From Stereocaulon alpinum (Eukaryota > Ascomycota > Lecanoromycetes > Lecanorales > Stereocaulaceae), in assembly GCA_018257865.1 (NCBI GenBank), contig JAEUBA010000050.1, positions 124,001-188,000 of the forward strand: 64,000 nt of DNA, read 5' to 3'. The translations under genes and the position numbers were made by a program. The notes beneath the pieces were generated by a model. It did no database searches and was not told where the DNA came from. It was given only the letters and a program-made list of their open reading frames with translations. This document shows, in pieces, positions 1 through 10,623 of the stretch (position 1 is the first letter of the stretch; the number at the start of each line of letters is the position of its first letter).

Positions 1-3000
1 TTCAATGAGCCAGACGAGAAGGCAGTCATTGAAAGATTTTTCCAGCACATTAGAGAAGCCCGTCCAACGGTCATCGCTACTTACAATGGTGACTTCTTTG
101 ATTGGCCTTTCGTTGAAGCCAGAGCCAGTGTTCTCGGAATCGACATGTACGAGGAGATCGGGTATCGGAAGAACAGCGAAGACATCTACGAGAGTAATTA
201 TGGCGTCCACATGGACTGTTTCAGCTGGGTCAGCCGAGACAGCTACTTGCCTCAGGGCAGCAGAGGCTTAAAGGCCGTTACGGTCGCCAAGCTAGGTTAT
301 GATCCGGACGAATTGGATCCTGAGCTTATGACTCGGTATGCCAGTGAGAAGCCACAGACACTAGCAGAATACTCAGTTTCCGATGCGGTTGCGACCTACT
401 ACCTGTACATGAAATACGTTCATCCTTTCATCTTTTCACTATGTAACATCATCCCTCTCAATCCGGATGACACCCTTCGAAAAGGTACAGGAACTTTATG
501 TGAGATGTTGCTCATGGTCGAGGCCTACCAAAAAGGGATTGTACTCCCGAACAAGCATAAGGAGCCCAAGGAGACTTTCTGGGATGGTCATCTATTGGAG
601 TCGGAGACTTACGTCGGAGGGCACGTCGAAAGTATTGAAGCAGGAGTGTTCCGCAGCGATATACCTGCGAACTTTGCCCTGGATACGACCGCCATCGATG
701 AGTTGAAACGAGACCTTGATGCTGCGTTGCAGTTCAGTATTACCGTAGAAGAGAAGAAAAAGATGGAAGACATCACGAACTACAACGAGGTCAAGGCCGA
801 AATCATTGCGAAGTTAGACGACCTGAAAGCCACACCAAACCGGAACGAAAGACCGTCAATCTACCATTTGGATGTAGCGTCAATGTATCCAAATATTATG
901 ACAACCAATCGACTACAGCCGGACTCCATGATCTCAGAGGCAGATTGCGCGGCGTGTGACTTCAACAGGCCTGGAAAGACATGCGATCGACGGATGCCAT
1001 GGTCATGGAGGGGCGAATTTCTTCCAGCCCAGAAGAACGAGTACAACATGGTCAGGCACGCTCTCGAAAACGAACGTTTTCCAGGGAAGTGGCCAAACAG
1101 CCCAGCACGGACGTTCCAGGACATGAGCGTTGAGGAACAGGCTAGTATGATCAAGAAGCGGCTCACAGACTACAGTAAGAAGATCTATCACAAGATACAT
1201 GAAACTAAGACTATCGAACGCGAGGCTATCATCTGCCAGCGAGAGAACCCGTTCTATGTAGACACAGTCAAGAACTTTCGAGATCGAAGATATGACTACA
1301 AAGGAAAGCAAAAGATGTGGAAGAACAATACAGAATCGCTGAAGTCATCAGGAGCGTCGGCAACAGAGATCGAAGAGGCCAAAAAAATGATTGTCCTCTT
1401 TGACTCCCTTCAGCTAGCGCATAAGGTCATCCTGAATAGTTTCTACGGTTATGTCATGCGTAAAGGTTCGCGGTGGTACTCGATGGAGATGGCAGGAGTC
1501 ACCTGTCTGACAGGAGCCCACATCATCCAAATGGCAAGAGAGCTAGTTGAACGCATTGGAAGACCATTAGAACTCGACACCGATGGTATATGGTGCATGC
1601 TGCCCGCCACCTTCCCTGAGAACGTCGTCTTTACACTTGGAAACGGAAAGAAGCTGCCAATCTCTTACCCTTGTACCATGCTCAACCATCTCGTACACGC
1701 CCGCTTCACCAATCACCAATACCAAGATCTCGTGGATCCACAAACCTTCAGATACGAGACTCACAGTGACAACACTATATTCTTCGAGGTTGACGGACCT
1801 TACCGCGCTATGATTTTACCAACATCGAAAGAAGAAGATAAGAATCTCAAAAAGCGATACGCTGTCTTCAATCATGATGGAAGTCTTGCCGAGCTCAAAG
1901 GTTTCGAAATGAAGCGGAGAGGAGAACTCAAGCTCATCAAGATCTTCCAAACACAAATCTTCAAATTCTTCCTCGATGGCGAAACATTGACCGAAACGTA
2001 CGCTGCAGTAGCTAAGGTTGCTAATCGTTGGCTGGATGTACTGCATCAGCATGGGTCAGCCCTCGCAGACGAAGAGCTCATTGAGCTGATTAGCGAGAAC
2101 AAAAGCATGACTAAAGCTCTTGGAGAGTACGGAGCGCAGAAGTCGACATCCATCACCACTGCCAAGCGGTTGGCAGAATTCTTGGGTGCGCAAATGGTGA
2201 AAGACAAAGGGCTCAACTGCAAGTACATCATCGCAGCTAAGCCAAAGAATGCCCCCGTCACGGAACGGGCTATACCAGTAGCTATCTTCTCGGCAGATGA
2301 CCAAGTCAAACGCTACTTCCTGCGAAAATGGTTGAAAGAGGATCCCAGCGACACAAATCCTCGAGCACTCATTGACTGGGACTATTACCTGGAGCGCTTA
2401 AGCTCTGTCGTCCAGAAGGTTATCACGATTCCGGCGGCATTACAGAAAGTTCGAAACCCAGTGCCTAGGGTTGGTCATCCTGACTGGCTGCAACGCAGGA
2501 TCAACGTTAAAGACGATAGATTTAAGCAGAAGAAAATGACCGATCTGTTTGAAAAGACACCTTTGTCCGAAATATCCCCAAACACTCTAGATCACCGTTT
2601 ACCCACTGACTTGGAAGACTTCGGATCAACGCAGCTTTCGAAGGCGAAGAATGGTGACATTACTCGTATGGTGCAGAAGAGGAAAGAGCCTGAGCCAGCA
2701 CCTGTCCCGAATCTAGATCCTTACGCTAGTCTACCGGCAAAGATGCCATCAATGACCGAGGACTATCAAGGCTTTCTCCGATATCAGAAGAAGAAATGGA
2801 GGATCCAGAAGCAAGCTCGTGCTCGACGGCGGCAGCTCTTTGGTGAGAGGAACAATGCTGCTGGAGACACTCTAGGAGGACTCTTCCGAAACCAGGCTGA
2901 GATGCTTTTCACCAACACTTGGCAGGTCCTACAGCTGCAAGAATCCGAAACGCCGGGCCATATCAGAGCATTCGTCCTTATCGACAAGAAAGTACATCCG

Positions 3001-5727
3001 CTGACTGTGAAAGTACCTCGAATTTTGTTCTTAAACCTCAGAGGCAATGAGCTTCCTGATGTCGTTATCGAAGGATGTGCAGTTGAGAAGGTCAATCATA
3101 CACTACCCAACGGACACCCATCAGTGCACCTGTTCAAGCTTACGATGTCGGAGGACGTTTACGTGAGAGAAGCGCACAAACTAGCCATCATGTTCAATCA
3201 CCCGAGTATCGAAGGTATCTATGAGAAGCATGTGCCGCTCGCCATGAGGGCAGTCCTAGAGTTAGGAAGTCTTTGCACCTTCGATGATAGCCAGAAAGGA
3301 GTCTTAGGGCAAGGCTTAGAGCATGGTTTCGACCTTTCCGCGCTGCGAAGGACTCCGGCAAAGACGTCGTACCTACTGGAGGCAGACATGTGTTTTGTTT
3401 TCATTTATCACCTTGTTGCTGGGGAGCGACAAGTCTTCGCTCTGTTCTCAACTGTAAAGGACGAAGCGCAGATCATCATTCTTGATCAATCAAGGGATAC
3501 ACAAGAAATGCCCAACGCTGAGAAGGTTTATACACAGTTGTTGGCTCGAAAGCTCAATGAACATGGTGGCGAGCGCTGGCAGAACGTCTTCAACTATCAG
3601 GAGAAGCTTCAATTCAAGACTACTCGTGTCAGGACCGTACGAAAATTACACCGTGATGTTAGCGATGCCATTAAAAAGCTGAGGAGCGATGAGAGCAAAC
3701 CTACACTGTTCGTACTACAGTCACCACAACGACGGCTGCTGCTCCATGACATACCGTCTCTGAACGACTTACCCGTTCTCCCTCTCAAAGTCGAAACATC
3801 CGACAGCAGTATACCTCAACTTGGATGGCAAGGATTCGTTGTCAAGCGTCTGGTGACCCATTATCTCACTCTGGGCTCCTGGATTAGCCACCTGATTGAG
3901 CTTGCAAGGTATGGGGATGTTCCACTGTGCAATCTAGAGAGAGACGATCCGCGCTTCCTCATCGACGTTGCATACGCGAGGCGGCTGCAGAAAAGCAATG
4001 TGGTCTTGTGGTGGTCTGGCGGCTCGCTACCTGATCATGCTGGATACGAAAAGGATGATATCCTGACTCCCATGGAGACGGTCACCATGCCTGCTGTCAA
4101 TAACCCAGGCACCTACTCCTCGGTTTGTATAGAGCTTAATGTTCGGAACCTTGCCATCAACACAATTCTGACGTCCTCCTTGATCAATGAGCTCGAGGGT
4201 AGCGACTCTGTGGCTTTCAATCCAGCTGCACCTGTGGAAGACGACGTCAATGATGGAACAGGTGTCCTCTACTCAAACAGTGCCTTCGCTTTCGCAGGCA
4301 TCACAGTGCTTCGAGACATGGTTAAAGCGTGGTGGACTGAAGCCTGCAAAGGCAGTAGTATGGCCGACGTTATGGTACAGCATCTTGTACGCTGGGTGGA
4401 GAATCCCGACTCATTCCTTTATGACCGGTCGCTGCACTACTATATGCAGATGATGTCCCGGAAAGCGTTCCAGCAATTGATGACTGACTTCAAGCGTGTC
4501 GGCTCCCACGTCGTCTTTGCCAATGCAAATCGACTTCTACTGCAGACTACAAAAGCAGAAGTCGGCAACGCGTATGCTTACAGCCAATACATCCTCAGAT
4601 CGATCAAAGCGAAGCCACTTTTTCACTTCCTCGACCTGGACATAAAGGAATACTGGGACTATCTTGTGTGGTACGACGAGTTCAACTACGGCGGGAAAGC
4701 ATGCCAGCAAGTCGTCGAAGCAGAGAACCAGCACCTCGACACCATAATGCACTGGCAGCTCAATACCTTCCTTCCCGTTCAATACCAATCAGTATTCCAC
4801 GACTGGGTCGTCGAATTTATCGAACTCATGCACAACGTCAAACGACCACACCAAACACCCATTGGCCACGACTCCCAATCAGAATCAACCCCTCGACCAA
4901 CTCAACTCCCTGTCCGCGCACTCACCTCAACCCAAGAAGGAGACACCGCAAGCCAAGACCTCCTCACAAAAACAATTTCCAAACCCTTGAAACGCCAAAT
5001 CCTCGCCCTCATATCCCGCTACCGCACTGAGCTCGCCCACCCAGACCTAGCACCCGATCACGCTTTCCCCATCCTCCCCGGTTCCCATCTCAAATTGTCC
5101 AACACGCACCCAGTCCTCCAACTCGTCAAATCAATAATGCACGTCTTCTCCCTAGACAAAAGCATAAACCTAGAAGCGCGCTACCTCCGCAAAGAACTCC
5201 TCGCCTTCTTCGAAATCAAAGAATTCAGCCCCCAAGCACGTTTCGAAAACCCAAGCCAAAGCTTGAAACTAGAGCAATTGATCTGCGAACACTGCACCAT
5301 GGCCCGGGACCTCGATCTCTGCCGCGACGAAGACGTCCTTCCCGACCCCTCCACATCCACCACAACCACAACTACAACTACAAACGGCACCGTCACCACC
5401 ACCCCAGCCCCCTCCTCCACCTCATCACGAGCATGGACCTGCCCAACCTGCACCCACGAATACGACCGCCTAGCAATCGAAGAACGCCTCATATCCCGTG
5501 TACAGAAAACGCTCCTAGAATGGCAGACGCAGGATCTTAAGTGTAAGAAATGTAGGAAAGTGAGGGTTAATGAGTTCATGGAGCATTGTGGGTGTAGTGG
5601 GGAGTGGGTGGCGACGGTGGATAGGGGGGATGTGCTGGGGAGGTTGAGGGTGTTGGAGAGCGTGGGGCTTTTCTATGGGTTGAGGATGTTGGGGGGGGTT
5701 GTGGGGGATGTTTTGGGGAGGGTTTGA
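1..5727 (+). CDS. POL2: DNA polymerase epsilon catalytic subunit (5'-truncated by window edge)
   Basis: Leading-strand replicative B-family polymerase of the nucleus. The frame is open from base 1 without a start, so roughly the first 300 residues are outside the window; 1908 residues are present, with no intron. The proofreading exonuclease is entered at the NGDFFDWPF motif (about residue 29 of this fragment), with a SDAVATYYLY Exo III-like stretch near 125-140. Polymerase motif A, DVASMYPNIM, starts near residue 291; the finger-region FYGYVMRKGSRW near 481; motif C, LDTDG, at 525-529 with the catalytic aspartates. The inactive second polymerase half follows, then two C-terminal cysteine clusters (CEHC...CPTC and CKKC...CGC, from residue 1762) that bind zinc or Fe-S and the Dpb2 subunit. 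A Thr-rich run lies between the cysteine pairs of the first cluster. Codon use flips from C-ending to G-ending near base 5520. Identity is very secure. Confidence 0.97.
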   Translation, partial: FNEPDEKAVIERFFQHIREARPTVIATYNGDFFDWPFVEARASVLGIDMYEEIGYRKNSEDIYESNYGVHMDCFSWVSRDSYLPQGSRGLKAVTVAKLGYDPDELDPELMTRYASEKPQTLAEYSVSDAVATYYLYMKYVHPFIFSLCNIIPLNPDDTLRKGTGTLCEMLLMVEAYQKGIVLPNKHKEPKETFWDGHLLESETYVGGHVESIEAGVFRSDIPANFALDTTAIDELKRDLDAALQFSITVEEKKKMEDITNYNEVKAEIIAKLDDLKATPNRNERPSIYHLDVASMYPNIMTTNRLQPDSMISEADCAACDFNRPGKTCDRRMPWSWRGEFLPAQKNEYNMVRHALENERFPGKWPNSPARTFQDMSVEEQASMIKKRLTDYSKKIYHKIHETKTIEREAIICQRENPFYVDTVKNFRDRRYDYKGKQKMWKNNTESLKSSGASATEIEEAKKMIVLFDSLQLAHKVILNSFYGYVMRKGSRWYSMEMAGVTCLTGAHIIQMARELVERIGRPLELDTDGIWCMLPATFPENVVFTLGNGKKLPISYPCTMLNHLVHARFTNHQYQDLVDPQTFRYETHSDNTIFFEVDGPYRAMILPTSKEEDKNLKKRYAVFNHDGSLAELKGFEMKRRGELKLIKIFQTQIFKFFLDGETLTETYAAVAKVANRWLDVLHQHGSALADEELIELISENKSMTKALGEYGAQKSTSITTAKRLAEFLGAQMVKDKGLNCKYIIAAKPKNAPVTERAIPVAIFSADDQVKRYFLRKWLKEDPSDTNPRALIDWDYYLERLSSVVQKVITIPAALQKVRNPVPRVGHPDWLQRRINVKDDRFKQKKMTDLFEKTPLSEISPNTLDHRLPTDLEDFGSTQLSKAKNGDITRMVQKRKEPEPAPVPNLDPYASLPAKMPSMTEDYQGFLRYQKKKWRIQKQARARRRQLFGERNNAAGDTLGGLFRNQAEMLFTNTWQVLQLQESETPGHIRAFVLIDKKVHPLTVKVPRILFLNLRGNELPDVVIEGCAVEKVNHTLPNGHPSVHLFKLTMSEDVYVREAHKLAIMFNHPSIEGIYEKHVPLAMRAVLELGSLCTFDDSQKGVLGQGLEHGFDLSALRRTPAKTSYLLEADMCFVFIYHLVAGERQVFALFSTVKDEAQIIILDQSRDTQEMPNAEKVYTQLLARKLNEHGGERWQNVFNYQEKLQFKTTRVRTVRKLHRDVSDAIKKLRSDESKPTLFVLQSPQRRLLLHDIPSLNDLPVLPLKVETSDSSIPQLGWQGFVVKRLVTHYLTLGSWISHLIELARYGDVPLCNLERDDPRFLIDVAYARRLQKSNVVLWWSGGSLPDHAGYEKDDILTPMETVTMPAVNNPGTYSSVCIELNVRNLAINTILTSSLINELEGSDSVAFNPAAPVEDDVNDGTGVLYSNSAFAFAGITVLRDMVKAWWTEACKGSSMADVMVQHLVRWVENPDSFLYDRSLHYYMQMMSRKAFQQLMTDFKRVGSHVVFANANRLLLQTTKAEVGNAYAYSQYILRSIKAKPLFHFLDLDIKEYWDYLVWYDEFNYGGKACQQVVEAENQHLDTIMHWQLNTFLPVQYQSVFHDWVVEFIELMHNVKRPHQTPIGHDSQSESTPRPTQLPVRALTSTQEGDTASQDLLTKTISKPLKRQILALISRYRTELAHPDLAPDHAFPILPGSHLKLSNTHPVLQLVKSIMHVFSLDKSINLEARYLRKELLAFFEIKEFSPQARFENPSQSLKLEQLICEHCTMARDLDLCRDEDVLPDPSTSTTTTTTTTNGTVTTTPAPSSTSSRAWTCPTCTHEYDRLAIEERLISRVQKTLLEWQTQDLKCKKCRKVRVNEFMEHCGCSGEWVATVDRGDVLGRLRVLESVGLFYGLRMLGGVVGDVLGRV

Positions 5728-6128
5728 GGGGTGGTTGTATTTGCGGATGGAGAGATGTATGATTTCCTTAGGGAATCTTTACGCGGAGTTTTAAATTTCG
5801 GCAGGAGTTTACCGGTCAGCATGGAAGGCGTTTGAATGTCCGCATTGCTCGCTATTTTACATTTGTCGCAAATTTACACATCAATCCAATGCTAGAATTT
5901 CTCAGGCAAAGAGTCATCGGGCAAGCACATGAAATGGTCATGGACTCTGATGAAGTTCTTGGTACTGCTTCTATGCACTGACCACCAAAAAGTAAGTAGA
6001 AGACCGCCGAAGGATATGCCATGGGTATCGTATGCCAACCCCACGCAAATTCCAACGCCACGCTTCGTAATGAATCGCTCAAATATGTACACGCTGAATA
6101 TGAACATAGAAGACGGAGGGCTCCCCAT
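5728..6128. other. Convergent 3' intergenic region, POL2/FCP1
   Basis: These 401 bases separate the stop codons of two genes transcribed towards each other, so they should hold both 3' untranslated regions and poly(A) sites. I see no conserved reading frame, RNA gene or repeat here. Confidence 0.6.
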
Positions 6129-8830
6129 CTAACCCTCCCCATTCGGAAGGTCCTCCTCCACAACATCCTCACTGGCAGCTTTATCAAGCTCCTCCTCCAG
6201 ATCGCCTTCGAAGTCGCTCCACCCATCGCCCTCTTCGTGCGGTTCTTCGTCGTCGTCTTCATCGTCGCTGGGAATCCCATTCGCACCATTCTCGCCTTCC
6301 TCGTCAAATTCGGCGCTGACCTCCTGGCTCAGAGAAGTCAACCCTTTCTGCTTTTTCTTAACTTTCGTTCCGGTACCATCCTCGCTCTCGCCACCGCTGT
6401 CGATTTCTTCCCTCGCCCGCTTCCTGCTCGTCCTAACACTCAGCTTGGAACTGCCGAAGCTATCTCCACTAGCAACACTGTTGGCATCATCGTCACTTTC
6501 CCCAACGTCACTGCCTAGGAAGTCCGCAAGCTCATCGTTCATGGCGCTCCAGTCTTCGTTATCACCACCAATAGGGCTGCCGTCATCTATATCAAGATCG
6601 GATGGCAGACCGCCTTCGACATCAGAGTCCGTATCATCTGCATTACTGCCCGTTTTCAAGTGGAGCGTGGGTCTTGAGGAAGGCTTTTTGCTAGTACTGC
6701 TGTCGGTATCGTTGTCTGTTTCGCTGGCGGGCGACTCACTCTCGCTGAGGATATCGTCATCATCTGTTGGCCCAGACCTCCCTTCGTCGATGTCTAGGAG
6801 ATATGATTTCTCATCCTTCTTCTCCCAGCTGTTGATTGAATCTGTAAGCCATTGAGGGTTGACAATCTTGATCCGTCCTTTGCCGCGCTTCAACGCTTTC
6901 CTAACTTTTAGCGTTCGATTTCGCGCGGCAACGACGTGCGTGGTGTTCCTGTTGACGTTGTCCTCGATTCTGGCGCCGAAGCTCTGGGCAAGTATGGCGA
7001 TATCGGTGGTTCCAACGTCCAAGCCCAGGGGAACCACACCGGAGAAGACGATAACAACGCCAGCAAGAGCTTTGGCTTTTACAGCTGGTAAGACCACCTT
7101 AATATCTGGTACAAGGTCCAAATCTGATTTGTCCGTCGGCCCTGAAGCCTTCCGCTTCTGTCCACCGCGAAGCTGCCCAAGACGACCCCCCTGTGCATTG
7201 GCCAATTGACTATTGTAGATGGTGAAGAATTCAGTGTGGACTTTCCGAAGTGAATCTTCGAGCTGGTAGAGTTCGCGATCGTGGTCTTGAAGGAGGTTGT
7301 GCTTGGGTTTGTCGGAATCAATGGACACTGATGACACTGCCGAAGGCTGTGACGTATGAGGAGCATCTCCATCCTCATTGGCCGCTGCAACCTCGGTCGC
7401 AGCATCTTCCGCTTCTAACTGCTTTTGCTTCTGGAGTAGAGGGCGTTCTTCAAGCTGTGCTGCCAGAGCCTCGTCCTGGGATATCGTCTGGGCTTCGCGT
7501 ATGCTGGCATCATCGCTGCCTCCCATCGCCACTAGCTGCTCAAGTGGGGAGACATTGCTGACTGTTGGAGAACCAGTCTCTTCAGTAGATGAAGCGTCTG
7601 CATGATGGGTCGTGTCTCCGTTCGTCTTGGGTTCCGGTTCCGCTGTCGCAGCCCCTTCAGTGAGATCATGAACAGGCTTTGGGGCAGCGACAGGTGCTGA
7701 TTTCAGTGATGGCTTTGGTCCTGGTTTCTTAGGTAGGAAGCTTGAATTGATATCTCCAATACCCACGAAGAAGTCGTAGGGTGTCACTTTGATAAGGTTG
7801 GGGCTCCATTTCCAGACGTCGCCTCTGTCGTCGATGATCACCACCATTTTGGTGTCCACTGGAAAAAGTCGTTGAAGATTCTTTGCTGTCATGCTTCCAC
7901 TTTCGTCTCGGCTTAATATCCGATCGCCAAAGATCTTGTGCTGTGGATCAATGATGTCCGCAATATTCTTGGCGTACGCCCTTGTCCCCATGGTATAGAT
8001 ATGCAGCTCATAGATTTTTGAGACGTTCTCCAAGAACTCTTTCAGATATGGCCTAAGCTTGATGTAGTACCAGCAACCCTTCTTTTCGGGACCGTCATCC
8101 TTTAAGAGGAAAGAGCGAACGTCTTTGACCGCGTCGTGGTTTGGGTTTTCTGAGTCTTTCTGCCAGTCTGCTACAGTAGGATCAACCGTAGCATGTATGA
8201 TGGTCTGATCCAGGTCAACGACAAGAGACAGCTTCCTTGAGGCCAGTAGCCGTCGTTTGGCTTCATCATCGGCTTTGGTAGCCTCATCTTGACTGACTGT
8301 AAGGGAGACATTGTTGTGGACCATGTTGATGGTGGCGCGCGTAGTATCGAGTTGATCGGTATTGTAAGATAATCTGTTAATATTCCTATCAGTCTTGATA
8401 CTCTTAAGAGCTGTCCGTTCGCGCTCGGGGTGTTTGGAACTTACTCGGTCATGTCCTTGCCGCAATTGACGCACATTCCACCAAACTGGACACTGTGAGA
8501 GCATGGCTCCTCTATATCCGCAATTTCCTCACTGTAGTACGAATCAGTACAGTGAAACTTTTGTCTAGAGATGACATACTTCGGGTTTGTGACAACTGCG
8601 CCCTTTTGAATCTTCCATCGCACGAGCGTACCCTCGACGGTGGACTCGAACCTAGTCGGGAATGTCTTCTCGACCTGCACCTCATTACCCAAATCGTCAC
8701 CTTCTGTCACGGTAGTCTTATAGAAATAAGAGAACAGCGGTGCGAACCTCTCGACATTGTCGTTTGGTTGCTTTAGCAGCTCTGTGACGGTGATTGGGTA
8801 ATGGAGGCTAGCCGGGAAGCGTAGCAGCAT
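6129..8830 (-). CDS. FCP1: RNA polymerase II CTD phosphatase Fcp1
   Basis: Nuclear phosphatase that removes phosphate from the heptad-repeat tail of RNA polymerase II and recycles the enzyme. Two exons, 8830..8445 and 8373..6129, give 876 residues. The 71-bp intron starts GTAAGT and ends TTAACAG, and the join restores the frame. The N-terminus (MLLRFPASLHYPITVTELLK) resembles fungal Fcp1 proteins as I know them. A CxxC pair (MCVNCGKDM) sits just before the intron. The catalytic haloacid-dehalogenase motif DLDQT is at about residues 182-186, and an FCPH domain follows. A BRCT domain spans about 570-665, including the WLTDSINSW helix. The tail is highly acidic, rich in Asp/Glu/Ser, as in other Fcp1 proteins, where it contacts TFIIF. 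No catalytic residue appears missing. Confidence 0.93.
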
Positions 8831-9606
8831 TGGTTGTAAATGTTCGAGTGGTAAGGCTTAGAGCTTTCATGGATACCAATTGTTTAGGTTCAATGTTCTT
8901 GGTTTTTGGGATGGTGTGCTTGTTCTGATGGGTGGAGGGCGAATGAGGGGAAGAAGCAGTAACGACGATGAATCAAAATAGGCAGGAGCGTAGAAGTGGT
9001 GGTCAATAAAGATCCTTGGGCGGTTTGTTGATATTGCGGGGGAAGTAGCGTATGGTTCCGTGGTTGCTGCAGTCTGCGGAACTACTTGCGGCGAAGCCTT
9101 GACGTTTGGCCGGTCCAGTTTTGGGGGCTTTGCAACCTTTTAATACCTTTTCGCCGCACGCGCTAAACGTAGATCTGCTAAACCTTATCCGGCTCCTGCA
9201 TTTCATCGGCCTCCTTCGCATTTGAGATTGAGTGAAGATCCCATTCAGCATGACACGAATTTCTCTTTCATGCAGTTTTTTATGATTACCTACTGTAGCT
9301 CAACATGTTGCGTTGCCTTGCTGCCTAATATCGTTGCCACACTGCTGCTGATAGACGACGTTGTAACTCTCAACGGGCAACCGTTGCCGTCAGAACTAGG
9401 TCACAAATGCGGTTACGAGTGAAAACATGCTATGGAATTACAATTCACTGGTGATCGATGAGTTCAGGAGTGACAGCTTATCCCAGCCTGGAGTTGTATC
9501 TTCTCGCTCCAAGTCATGTGCTGAGGCTGGGTCATCAATGTGGATTCATCTGCATCAAGTCATTTGAAAATCCTTCGCGTCACAGACGTTTTAAGATATG
9601 GTCTGA
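8831..9606. other. Intergenic region, FCP1 promoter and PAC10 3' end
   Basis: 776 bases upstream of FCP1 and downstream of PAC10, both on the minus strand. It should contain the FCP1 promoter and the PAC10 terminator. Short open frames occur (for example 82 codons at 9251..9003) but none resembles a known protein or shows splice structure. I see nothing else. Confidence 0.5.
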
Positions 9607-10435
9607 TTAGCCATTAGGCAATCCCTTCTTCTTTCCGTCCCCATCATTCCCCAGATCAGCCTTCTCTTTCCTCTTCATAGTGACGTCCCAATTGTATACT
9701 CTCGCCGTTGCAACTTCAAGTGTCTATAGCGGAAGATCAGCAGCATTCTACCCAGGAAGCTTTAATACTAATCGTACTGTAATCTGTTCCCTTAGGAAGT
9801 CTAGGTCTTCTTCGCAATTCGCGAGCGTCTGCTGAGCACCAGACAGCTTGCCTTCCAGTAACGTCTCCGCTTCATCGATTGGATAAGACAGCATCACGTT
9901 GGCGCCAAGCCATAAGTACACCTCGTCCGTCGGAGGGACTAGTGCTTTGGCGTAGAGAGTATCGTTGAGCTCGAAGGTGGCTTCGATAGGATCTGAGTCT
10001 GGCTGGACGGCACTGATGTCAGCATTTGTATGAATCGGGTCACCTTAGCTATGAGAGACACACCTTCCGCGTCTTTAAAAATTTGACAGTCTCAAGTGTT
10101 TTCTGGATATCGGGTATCTTCTCATCTAAACCGGCTTTGCGCCGTTGCGTATTGACTTCCATGAATTGGTATTTACTAGTCACAGCAGCCTGATCAGCTC
10201 ATATTGTACCCTCAGCTTAGCAGGCCGTACGATATCATCTCCTGAAAGCTTTTCATCGTCCCATCAACCTCCGCCCTCGAGGAAACGTAGTCCTCGACCT
10301 TATCGACGAAGGGCGCATAGGGTATGCCTCGAGGATTGGTCGCTGCATCTTTCCTACATCGGATTAGCAACTAGGTATCATACTAGCCATTGATACACAT
10401 CCGAATCTCGCTCACCCTTGCAATTTGTTTGACAT
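9607..10435 (-). CDS. PAC10: Prefoldin subunit 3 (VBP1/Pac10 family), five exons
   Basis: Alpha-type subunit of the hexameric prefoldin co-chaperone, which hands nascent actin and tubulin to the CCT chaperonin in the cytosol. Exons 10435..10416, 10353..10231, 10175..10064, 10002..9778 and 9723..9607 join in frame to 198 residues, the usual family size. The four introns are 54-62 bp; the first has a GCTAATCC branch site. Family hallmarks read straight off the exons: NPRGIPYAPFV near the start, KYQFMEVNTQRR, EATFELNDTLYAKA, VPPTDEVYLWLGANVMLSY, and ARVYNWDV near the end, with coiled-coil-forming flanks and a Lys-rich tail. The start ATG is the first in frame before the 20-nt first exon, so the exact N-terminus is the least certain part. 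The gene shares a 188-bp promoter with the LETM1-like gene. CCT7, which acts in the same folding pathway, lies 15 kb away. Confidence 0.85.
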
Positions 10436-10623
10436 CTCCTTCCTGAAGAGCGATTGAGTACCGAGCCCTCGTCAATTCTTGCAATGCGCGAGTCTGTTGA
10501 AAGCCACAGTCAGCCGAAAAGACGGCCCGAAGCCTCGCGCTAATGTGTTGTCGATCGTTAACATTTTGCTGACCCGGAAACTTAGGTACATCTATTCACC
10601 AGCAACAGTCGCTTTCCATAGCG
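10436..10623. promoter_or_regulatory. Short divergent promoter, PAC10 / LETM1-like gene
   Basis: Only 188 bases separate the start codons of two genes transcribed away from each other, so both promoters must overlap here. I cannot assign a specific factor site by eye. Confidence 0.5.

Noticed and set aside
6021..6518. Open frames on the + strand over the FCP1 tail
   Set aside because: They mirror the acidic Asp/Glu/Ser low-complexity tail of FCP1 on the other strand and match no family.
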